Below are positions 29,043-36,297 of a DNA stretch of 64,000 nucleotides, piece by piece. The stretch comes from Eudoraea adriatica DSM 19308 (lineage in GTDB: Bacteria; Bacteroidota; Bacteroidia; Flavobacteriales; Flavobacteriaceae). The stretch spans positions 186,001 to 250,000 of the forward strand of contig NZ_KB907549.1 of NCBI RefSeq assembly GCF_000382125.1, given 5' to 3'. Position 1 is the stretch's first letter. The number at the start of each line of letters is the position of its first letter. Made by a program: the position numbers and the translations under genes. The notes under the pieces were generated by a model, which saw nothing but the letters and a program-made list of their open reading frames with translations, did no database searches and was not told the origin of the DNA.

Positions 29043-29265
29043 AAATTTAACTTTGAATAAAAATACAAAAAGCATTGATACTTCAAATTAAATTCCGGGG
29101 AGCAGAAATGAATTTTTCCAAACTTGATCTTGTTAGTTGTCTCACGATCTGCTTTTATCCCAAAAAAGGTATACTTATTCGGCAAATTTTTGTGATAATA
29201 CGGTATATTAGTGCACATACAACCAGTTGTGTTTCATGCAGGATTAAATACAAAAATGAATTAAT

Positions 29266-30849
29266 ATGAAAAAAGAAGCCTTTCATTTAATCCTAATCGG
29301 ACTCTTTCTGGTTTTGGGATACTTTGAATCAAACGCCCAAAGTTTTAATCGGGCGATTAAGACGAAAGAGAACTTTGAAGCCTTAATTCCTCACGCGCAA
29401 CAAGATGCAGAAGTAACCCAAAAACTATCTGACCTAGAGAAAAAGACAGGTAAGAAACCAAACATTGTTTGGATCATTATTGATGATTTGGGGTATGGAG
29501 AACCAGGCGCTTATGGAGGTGGCGCTGCTATTGGCGCTGCAACACCAGAAATGGATAAACTGGCTAATGGAGGTTTAAGATTGACCTCCTGTTATTCTCA
29601 ACAAACCTGTACTCCAACTCGGTCAGCCATTTTAACAGGTAGGCTGCCAGTACGCACCGGATTAACGCGTCCCATACTTGCGGGCGATAAAATATCTCAG
29701 AATCCTTGGGCTGATGAAGTAAGCTTACCCAAGCTACTTAGCGACAATGGCTATTATACCCTGCTCACAGGAAAATGGCATGTGGGCGAAGGTAAAGGTA
29801 TGCGCCCTCACGATGTAGGTTTTGATGAATACTACGGTTATTATCCAGCCCAAAAAGAGATTACACAAGGCATTGACCCAAGACGATTCCCTGACTTGGT
29901 ATTCAATGAAGAACTCATGAAAGCATTTGAAACCATTCGCCCGGCAAATCACCTGACTCATGGATTTAAAGACGGTACAACCAACGAACTGGAGGAAATT
30001 AAAAGCTTGGAAGACATGGGAGGTGCTGACCATAAATTGGCTGATTTTACCATTTCTAAAATTAAGGAATTATCTGGTTCCAACAAGCCCTTCTTTATTG
30101 AGCACTGCTTTATGAAAGTGCATGCCGATAACTTTGACAACCCTGATTATCCCGGACTTAGTGCCGCCAAGTATCCCTATAAAAATGCTGTTGTTGAGGT
30201 AGATATGCATATTGGTCGCATTGTAAAAGCATTGGAAGATTCAGGCGAATTAGAAAACACCTTTATTTTCGTCACCTCAGACAACGGCCCGCAAATGGAT
30301 GCCTGGCCAGATGGTGGATATACTCCATTTAGAGGTGCTAAAGGAACAACATTTGAAGGTGGTGTTCGCGTACCGGGTATTGCCTATTGGAAAGGAATGA
30401 TAAATCCCGGTAGAGTAAGCGATGATGTTTTTGATTTAATGGATCTATTTGGCACTAGCCTTCGCCTTGCAGGTATATCTCAAGACTTACTACCTGACGA
30501 TAGATATTATGATTTTATTGATCAATCAAGTTTCCTAATTCATGACAATGGAAAGGGGAATCGTGAATCGGTCTATTTTTGGTGGGGTACTGAACTGATG
30601 GGGATTCGGATGCGAGAGTATAAGGAACATATTAAAGTCATTGTCCCGCAAGCACCACATATGTGGATTGACTATGCAACAATTCAGGATGTTGGCTTGG
30701 CACCTTGGCTGTTCAATTTATATATAGACCCAAAAGAAGAAATGCCCGTAGGACACCGCAGAAACGCATGGCTAGCTTCTCTAGGTGCACAGTTGAAAAC
30801 GCATGCGGCAACATTTAAAAAGTATCCACCAAAGAACATTGGTCTGTAA
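29266..30849 (+). CDS. Secreted type I sulfatase (arylsulfatase-like)
   Basis: 527 residues with a signal peptide (to about 25, SNAQ). Metal-site residues D73-D74 (IIIDDLGYG) are present. The formylglycine site is C115-T-P-T-R119 in QQTCTPTRSAILTGRLPVRTG, so it is a Cys-type sulfatase needing a maturase (FGE or anSME), none of which is in the window. TGKWHVGEG and TSDNGPQ carry further conserved Lys, His, Asp and Asn. Substrate is unknown; marine relatives often attack sulfated polysaccharides, but no SusC/D or glycoside hydrolase gene sits here, so that role is unproven. Confidence 0.93.
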   Translation: MKKEAFHLILIGLFLVLGYFESNAQSFNRAIKTKENFEALIPHAQQDAEVTQKLSDLEKKTGKKPNIVWIIIDDLGYGEPGAYGGGAAIGAATPEMDKLANGGLRLTSCYSQQTCTPTRSAILTGRLPVRTGLTRPILAGDKISQNPWADEVSLPKLLSDNGYYTLLTGKWHVGEGKGMRPHDVGFDEYYGYYPAQKEITQGIDPRRFPDLVFNEELMKAFETIRPANHLTHGFKDGTTNELEEIKSLEDMGGADHKLADFTISKIKELSGSNKPFFIEHCFMKVHADNFDNPDYPGLSAAKYPYKNAVVEVDMHIGRIVKALEDSGELENTFIFVTSDNGPQMDAWPDGGYTPFRGAKGTTFEGGVRVPGIAYWKGMINPGRVSDDVFDLMDLFGTSLRLAGISQDLLPDDRYYDFIDQSSFLIHDNGKGNRESVYFWWGTELMGIRMREYKEHIKVIVPQAPHMWIDYATIQDVGLAPWLFNLYIDPKEEMPVGHRRNAWLASLGAQLKTHAATFKKYPPKNIGL

Positions 30850-31054
30850 ATGGATTCAACAAGAGTTGAAATAACATCAGAAAATAAAGATATTACAAAC
30901 TTAGGATGGCTATAAGTAATTGCTTGTTATCGCCTATCCTTCGACTGCGCTCAGGACAGGCTTCTGAATCCCGATAACTATCGGGACACGCAACTACGCA
31001 TAGCCGAGACCTTTGGCTTTAATTTTGACCGCCTATTTTTTACTTTTCAATACC
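30850..31054. other. Intergenic region with tiny open frame and REP-like palindromes
   Basis: After the sulfatase stop an ATG opens a 21-codon frame (30850-30915) with no known match; I do not call it a gene. Two palindromic units follow (see the repeat at 30933-30986). The remainder is AT-rich sequence leading into the operator array before the HTH gene. No other gene is visible. Confidence 0.5.
30933..30986. repeat. REP-like palindrome pair
   Basis: First unit: CCTATCC (30933-30939) and GGACAGG (30954-30960) flank TTCGACTGCGCTCA, a sequence I recall as common in intergenic repeats of Flavobacteriia. Second unit: TCCCGATA (30969-30976) and TATCGGGA (30979-30986), a perfect 8-bp stem around 2 nt. 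Only one copy of each is seen in this window, so repetition elsewhere is from memory, not shown. Confidence 0.5.
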
Positions 31055-31164
31055 ATACATATTTGTATGCTTTATATTTTAAAGAATACACATAAGTATT
31101 CTTATTATTTATTTTTTATATATATTTGTATACTTTTAATGAGTTTAGAAATACATATATGTAT
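31055..31164. promoter_or_regulatory. Four regularly spaced operator palindromes
   Basis: Four 14-bp sites fit ATACA-N4-TGTAT: 31055-31068 (perfect arms), 31086-31099 (AGTAT right half, extended by flanking arms to AAGAATAC/GTATTCTT), 31118-31131 (ATATA left half) and 31151-31164 (perfect palindrome). Centres are 31, 32 and 33 bp apart. A perfect -7 box TATATTTG at 31121-31128 lies inside the third site. The last site ends 11 bp before the HTH gene. The obvious inference is autoregulation by that protein. Confidence 0.65.
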
Positions 31165-31175
31165 ATTTTAGAAAG

Positions 31176-31637
31176 ATGAGAAACAAAAAACAACTTCAAA
31201 TAGAACAACTGGACCAAAAATTAGAAAAATTTCAAGATTCAGCAATGGTCCTGGTCCCAACAAAAGGATGGATAAACACTATTCGGACTACCATTAATAT
31301 GACAAGGGACCAATTGGGGACCAAACTTGAAATGACCAAAGGGGCTATTCAAAAGATTGAAGAACGAGAGGCTTCAGGTCAAATAACAATAAACAAATTG
31401 AAAGATGTTGCCCAAGCATTGGATATGAAATTTGTATATGGATTTGTCCCAAACGATGGTTCCATTGAAAAATTAATTAGCAAAAAATCAGAAAAATTAG
31501 CTCGAAAAATAGTTTTGAGGACGAATCAAAATATGAAACTAGAGGATCAGGGAATCGGAGATGAAAAATTAGATAAAACAATTAAAGACCTCACAAATGA
31601 AATTAAACGAGAGGTAAGAAAGTCTATATGGGACTAG
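31176..31637 (+). CDS. Mobile mystery protein A (XRE-type HTH regulator/antitoxin)
   Basis: 153 residues. The helix-turn-helix spans about 35-90 (NMTRDQLGTKLEMTKGAIQKIEEREASG, then a recognition helix). The N-terminal LVPTKGWINTIRTTINM segment and the HTH position fit the 'mobile mystery protein A' family, which is always found with a Fic-type partner. It most likely binds the four palindromes just upstream and represses its own operon, and may antagonise the Fic protein. The C-terminal 40 residues are basic and helical. It overlaps the next gene by 10 bp. Codon use looks more AT-rich than its neighbours, consistent with a mobile origin. Confidence 0.9.
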   Translation: MRNKKQLQIEQLDQKLEKFQDSAMVLVPTKGWINTIRTTINMTRDQLGTKLEMTKGAIQKIEEREASGQITINKLKDVAQALDMKFVYGFVPNDGSIEKLISKKSEKLARKIVLRTNQNMKLEDQGIGDEKLDKTIKDLTNEIKREVRKSIWD

Positions 31638-32224
31638 AACTAAAATATGGAGAAGGCCAAACCCCATTAGATGAGGATGAAAAGAAAGGTCTTAAAATTA
31701 AGACAATTACAACTCACGGAGAGCTAGATGAATTTGAGCAATTGAACATTGAAAAAGCAGTCGAATGGACCATACATGCAAATTTGAAGGCTAACAAAAT
31801 ATTGACTGAAAAATTTGTAAAAGACTTACACAAGAGAATGTATGGGGATGTTTGGAAATGGGCTGGGGAATTTAGGAGGTCCGAGAAAAATATCGGCATT
31901 TCTTGGCCACTCATTGGAATAGAATTAAAGAACTTGTTAGACGACACAAAATATTGGATTGCGAATAAAACTTATCCACCTGAAGAAATTGCAATTAGAT
32001 TCAAACATCGACTAGTATCAATTCATTGTTTTCCTAATGGAAACGGAAGGCATTCCAGAATGATGGCCGATATTATTATAGAGTCTATATTTGACAAAGA
32101 GGTGTTTACCTGGCATCGATCAAATATGGTCAAAACAGATAAAACAAGGAAAGAGTATATAAACGCTTTGAAGGAAGCTGACAATGGAAACATTGAGCCT
32201 CTAATAGAATTTGCAAAAAACTAA
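31628..32224 (+). CDS. Mobile mystery protein B (Fic domain)
   Basis: 198 residues. The N-terminal TPLDEDEKKGL and the TTHGELDEFEQLNIEKAVEW segment are characteristic of this family. The Fic motif is at H133-CFPNGNGR-HSR144. It keeps catalytic His133, the GNGR loop and the final Arg, but Asn137 stands where many Fic AMP-transferases have the metal-binding Asp/Glu; the Asn form is common in this family. Fic proteins transfer AMP or other nucleotide groups to target proteins; the target here is unknown. It overlaps the HTH partner by 10 bp, so it is coupled to it. Confidence 0.9.
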   Translation: MGLELKYGEGQTPLDEDEKKGLKIKTITTHGELDEFEQLNIEKAVEWTIHANLKANKILTEKFVKDLHKRMYGDVWKWAGEFRRSEKNIGISWPLIGIELKNLLDDTKYWIANKTYPPEEIAIRFKHRLVSIHCFPNGNGRHSRMMADIIIESIFDKEVFTWHRSNMVKTDKTRKEYINALKEADNGNIEPLIEFAKN

Positions 32225-32301
32225 ACCAACGACGTATACGAGAAATCACATAGATACAGCTAATGTGCGTAACTGTTGGGCATAATAATAAAAAAGGAAA
32301 A

Positions 32302-33828
32302 ATGAAACTAAGCGAAATAGATAAGGTTGAATTGCTATACCTCCAGATTGAAGATTATCTGGAGATAAAAGATGCCATGCAGGCATCATACGCTTCAATG
32401 CCGGAAGCCTACTGGAAGGAAAATCATATTATGAGTTTGCTCGATAAATTTCCTGAAGGTCAGGTGGTAATAAAAGTAAATGGTCAAATAGCGGGTTGCG
32501 CATTGTCCATAATTGTTGATTATGACAAATTTGACAACAACCATACTTATCGGGAAATAACTTCAGATTATTCGTTTGACTCGCATAATCCGGATGGCGA
32601 TGTTTTATATGGTATAGATGTGTTTATACAGCCTGAATTCAGAGGGCTGAGACTTGGAAGACGACTATATGATTACCGGAAAGACCTTTGTGAGAAAATG
32701 AACCTGAGGGGTATTGCTTTTGGTGGTCGAATTCCTAATTATCATAAGTATTCCGACAAACTGAGTCCAAAGGAATATATTGAAAAAGTAAGACTTAAAG
32801 AGATTCACGACCCGGTCTTAAATTTTCAAATGTCAAATGATTTTCATCCTGCCAGAATTCTTAAAGGGTATTTGGAAGGTGATTCATCTTCAAAGGAGTT
32901 TGCAGTCTTGTTGGAATGGGACAACATATACTATGAAAAGCCAATAAAAAAGGCCGCGATAAAGAAAAAAGTTGTTCGGTTGGGATTGATTCAATGGCAA
33001 ATGAGACCGTACCAAAATATTAAGACGTTGTTGCAACAAGCAGAATACTTCATTGACGCTGTTGCCGGTTATCGATCTGACTTTGCCTTATTCCCCGAGT
33101 TTTTCAATGCGCCATTAATGGCGAAAGACAACCATCTGAGTGAGTCAGAAGCGATAAGAGAATTGGCCAAACATACCAAAGAGATTGTTCAGAAGTTTTC
33201 AAACTTCTCTATTTCATATAATATAAATATTGTCGCTGGCAGTATGCCCGAAATTAGAAAAGGTAAACTCTATAATGTAGGATACCTATGTAAAAGAGAT
33301 GGCACGGTTGAAAGATATGAAAAATTACATGTAACTCCAGATGAAGCCAAAGTATGGGGGCTTCAAGGAGGAGAACAACTAAAAGTTTTCGATACCGATT
33401 GTGGAAAGATAGGTGTGCTTATATGCTATGATTCAGAGTTTCCCGAATTAAGCAGGTTACTTGCCGACCAGGGAATGGATATCCTATTTGTCCCTTTTCT
33501 TACGGATACCCAAAATGGCTATTCAAGAGTACGAAACTGTGCACAGGCAAGGGCAATTGAAAACGAATGTTATGTTGCCATTGCGGGAAGTGTAGGCAAT
33601 TTGCCAAATGTTCATAATATGGACATTCAATATGCACAGTCCATGGTTTTCACTCCCTGTGATTTTGCCTTTCCAACGAACGGAATAAAGGCGGAAGCCA
33701 CACCAAATACGGAAATGATATTAATTGCTGATTTAGACATCGACCTTTTGAGAGAGCTTCATCAGTTTGGTAGTGTAAGGAACTTAAAAGACAGAAGAAA
33801 AGACTTGTTTGAACTAAAAAAAAGGTAA
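32302..33828 (+). CDS. GNAT acetyltransferase fused to carbon-nitrogen hydrolase
   Basis: 508 residues from the ATG chosen for its AAAGGAAAA leader; an ATG at 32263 is open but unlike the family. An N-terminal GNAT domain (about 8-195) has the acetyl-CoA loop FRGLRLGRRLYDYR near 113-126. A C-terminal nitrilase-superfamily domain (about 224-505) has the complete triad E266 (LFPEFFN), K341 (YEKLHVT) and C375 (LICYDSEFPELSR). Fusions of this kind are known and probably hydrolyse an amide produced or consumed by the acetyltransferase; the metabolite is unknown. It follows the mobile mystery pair by 77 bp but looks chromosomal in style. Confidence 0.92.
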   Translation: MKLSEIDKVELLYLQIEDYLEIKDAMQASYASMPEAYWKENHIMSLLDKFPEGQVVIKVNGQIAGCALSIIVDYDKFDNNHTYREITSDYSFDSHNPDGDVLYGIDVFIQPEFRGLRLGRRLYDYRKDLCEKMNLRGIAFGGRIPNYHKYSDKLSPKEYIEKVRLKEIHDPVLNFQMSNDFHPARILKGYLEGDSSSKEFAVLLEWDNIYYEKPIKKAAIKKKVVRLGLIQWQMRPYQNIKTLLQQAEYFIDAVAGYRSDFALFPEFFNAPLMAKDNHLSESEAIRELAKHTKEIVQKFSNFSISYNINIVAGSMPEIRKGKLYNVGYLCKRDGTVERYEKLHVTPDEAKVWGLQGGEQLKVFDTDCGKIGVLICYDSEFPELSRLLADQGMDILFVPFLTDTQNGYSRVRNCAQARAIENECYVAIAGSVGNLPNVHNMDIQYAQSMVFTPCDFAFPTNGIKAEATPNTEMILIADLDIDLLRELHQFGSVRNLKDRRKDLFELKKR

Positions 33829-33829
33829 C

Positions 33830-33901
33830 CAACAATTTATAAGCGGCATTATCTCCATCCCCAAAGCTTCGGTGATCGAAGAAAACAAGCGCTTATACTA
33901 A
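33830..33901 (+). pseudogene. Possible fragment of an RND efflux adaptor
   Basis: Just after the previous stop one frame reads QQFISGIISIPKASV followed by IEENKRLY and a stop (33899-33901). This resembles the C-terminal beta-strand of membrane fusion proteins of RND efflux pumps. It has no start and no visible upstream part, so at most it is a decayed fragment; the likeness is from memory and the piece is very short. Confidence 0.25.
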
Positions 33902-33953
33902 ACCGTTAATTTCTATTCCCATATACGTGAAATCAATACAATCCTATTTTAAT

Positions 33954-34886
33954 ATGAAATTTAAAAAATACCTGCCCATTTTGACTTTCCTGCCAGCCTT
34001 TATTACTTCTTGTCAGGACAGTGAAAAGGCAAATCTTACATTACTCGGCGAACAAATCCCTACAAATACTGCCCTGGTTTTTGGACAGGGTATTATTTCC
34101 ACAGACAATTTTGAATTTGCCATTACTTTCAGTCCTGAAATGGATGAACTTTATTTTACACGGAGAAAACCGGACGAGGACAATGAAATTTATTCTATGC
34201 AATTAGTGGATGGAAAATGGTCTATTCCGGAATCAGCTTTCTTCAAAGCAGATAAAGGATGGGATTTTGAACCTCATATCGACCCCGAAGGAAAACGACT
34301 TTATTTTGGAAGCACCAGACCACTTAACGACACTATCTTGCCTTCAGGATTACACCAATGGTATTGTAAAAAAAATGTAAGTGGTTGGGGAAAACCAAAA
34401 CCCCTGGAAAAACCATTTGTGGACAGGTCTGTTATAATGTATTTAACGTCTTCAGTGAATGGAAATTTATACTTCACTACCGGAGAGAAAGGCGACAAAC
34501 CCGAAGACTGGGTCATATATAACTCAATCAATGAACAAGGTGCGTATAAAAGTATTGATAGAATGGGAAATGAAATAAACTTCTCTGGAAAATATATCGC
34601 CCATCCCTATATTTCACCAGATGAGAGCTATATCATTTATGACGGTGAAAGTTCTTCAGGATATGGAGAAAATGATTTGTACATCAGTTTCAATAAAAAC
34701 GGCACCTGGACAAAAGCGATTAATTTAGGCACTGAAGTAAATACAGAACTAACCGAAATGTGTCCCAGTGTATCACCCGATGGAAAGTATTTGTTTTTTC
34801 ATAGAGGTGGGGAGGATAGTGGAGATATTTATTGGATAGATTTTAGACCAATAAAAGAACGTATAGAGAACATAATCAGCGACTAA
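33954..34886 (+). CDS. PD40-repeat (WD40-like propeller) lipoprotein
   Basis: 310 residues from the chosen ATG; a start nine codons upstream is also open. The signal peptide ends at lipobox ITSC (Cys about 20). PD40/TolB-like blades repeat as YISPDESYIIYDGES, VSPDGKYLFFHRGG, ITFSPEMDELYFTRR and HIDPEGKRLYFGS, so a beta-propeller is likely. It is probably an outer-membrane-anchored protein of unknown ligand. The start lies 125 bp after the fused GNAT gene's stop. Confidence 0.85.
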   Translation: MKFKKYLPILTFLPAFITSCQDSEKANLTLLGEQIPTNTALVFGQGIISTDNFEFAITFSPEMDELYFTRRKPDEDNEIYSMQLVDGKWSIPESAFFKADKGWDFEPHIDPEGKRLYFGSTRPLNDTILPSGLHQWYCKKNVSGWGKPKPLEKPFVDRSVIMYLTSSVNGNLYFTTGEKGDKPEDWVIYNSINEQGAYKSIDRMGNEINFSGKYIAHPYISPDESYIIYDGESSSGYGENDLYISFNKNGTWTKAINLGTEVNTELTEMCPSVSPDGKYLFFHRGGEDSGDIYWIDFRPIKERIENIISD

Positions 34887-34950
34887 CAAGTTTTATAAGT
34901 AATAGCGCAATAAGTATTCAAAACCTTTCAAATAATGTATTTTCCACATA

Positions 34951-35892
34951 ATGAAATACAAAAAATACATAAAAGGCTCAATAAATATATCTGAAATTGG
35001 TCTTGGAGCCTGGCAATTAGGACATAACTCCGGATGGAAAAGTATAACGGAAAATGAAGCACTTAAACTTGTACATAAATCTTTGGATTTGGGTATCAAT
35101 TTTTTTGATACGGCTCCAAATTATGGACATGGCACCAGTGAGGAAAGATTGGGCAAGGCTCTTAAAGGCAGAGACAGAAGTAAAATAGTAATTAATACAA
35201 AATTTGGCCACACCCATACAGGTACCATAAACTTTAGTTCTGATTATATTAAAGAATCTTTGGAAGGCAGTTTAAAAAGACTTCAATTAAATTATGTTGA
35301 CTCACTCATTATTCACAACCCACCTTCTGAATATTTTGATGGAAATAAAAATGACCATTACGAGATACTCGATAAGTTAATTGTCGAAGGAAAAATAAAG
35401 GCATACGGTGCTTCTTTGGATACGTATGACGATATGAAGTTGTTGATGGATACTACAAATTCAAAAGTGATTGAGGCTTTTTTTAATATCTTTCATCAGG
35501 ATACCCTGCGCGGATTTGAAGAAGCACAAAATAAGGATGTTGGTATTATTGTAAAAATTCCGCTGGATTCCGGCTGGTTAACCGGGAAATATAATGCCGA
35601 AAGCAGGTTTAATGATATTCGAAGCCGATGGTCTAAAGAAGATATTGAAACCAGAGCTAAGCTGGTGACTAAAATTAAGCCCATTATTGGAACAGAAGAA
35701 AACCTGGCCCATATAGCAATAGCATTTTGTTTGGCTTATGATGCTGTTTCCACAGTTATTCCTGGTAACGTAAATATAGAACAGCTAATAAGCAATGTCA
35801 AAAGTACAGATATTTCTGTTTCACGGAATCATATAGAAAAACTTGAATATTTTTACCAGTCTGAAGTTAAACACTTAAACCTGCCCTGGTAA
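34951..35892 (+). CDS. Aldo/keto reductase
   Basis: 313 residues with the (beta/alpha)8 aldo/keto reductase fold. The catalytic tetrad is visible: Asp and Tyr in FFDTAPNYGHGTSEERLG (about 49-66), Lys near 78-90 (VINTKFGHT) and His in SLIIHNP (near 116). The C-terminal NADPH part has VIPGNVNIEQL. The substrate cannot be inferred. It follows the PD40 lipoprotein by 64 bp on the same strand. Confidence 0.92.
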   Translation: MKYKKYIKGSINISEIGLGAWQLGHNSGWKSITENEALKLVHKSLDLGINFFDTAPNYGHGTSEERLGKALKGRDRSKIVINTKFGHTHTGTINFSSDYIKESLEGSLKRLQLNYVDSLIIHNPPSEYFDGNKNDHYEILDKLIVEGKIKAYGASLDTYDDMKLLMDTTNSKVIEAFFNIFHQDTLRGFEEAQNKDVGIIVKIPLDSGWLTGKYNAESRFNDIRSRWSKEDIETRAKLVTKIKPIIGTEENLAHIAIAFCLAYDAVSTVIPGNVNIEQLISNVKSTDISVSRNHIEKLEYFYQSEVKHLNLPW

Positions 35893-35914
35893 TAATTAAG
35901 TTCAAAATAAACGT

Positions 35915-36193
35915 ATGAAAAGAATTATTAGCATCATTTAAAAAAAATTGGTTCTCTTTATTGGTGAACTGGATAATGAAAATGAAAAAGGCTGTCTTCT
36001 ATTGCATTCACCCTCGGTAGATAAGCAAGATTTGCATCGATTGGAAAGAGGTAAATATTTTTTTACTAAATCTAAGAATATTGCCGAGGGAATGGGGCTG
36101 GAATTTAATTGGCAATTGGAAATCATAACAAATGTCAGACACTACCATATAAAAACAGGAGTTGCCGCAGCAAAATATTTATATAGTGAATGA
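35915..36193 (+). pseudogene. Open frame interrupted by one in-frame stop; unclear gene
   Basis: An ATG at 35915 reads MKRIISII and then meets TAA at 35939-35941. The same frame then runs open to 36193 (about 84 codons), including HSPSVDKQDLHRLERGK and KYFFTKSKNIAEGMG. I recognise no family. It could be a decayed gene with a nonsense mutation or simply chance. A further open stretch follows to 36297 with stops. This region (35893-36297) otherwise holds no gene. Confidence 0.25.
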
Positions 36194-36297
36194 AAAAGTA
36201 AAAGAACCACAAAGACTATTATTCATTGGGCTTTTTGGTTAAGGTAAAGAAGTTTCCCTACATTTAACTGCAAAACAAGTTTTGAATAATCAGGTTA

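Noticed and set aside
30850-30915. 21-codon open frame right after the sulfatase
   Set aside because: Too short, with no recognised motif; the ATG adjacent to the stop may be chance.
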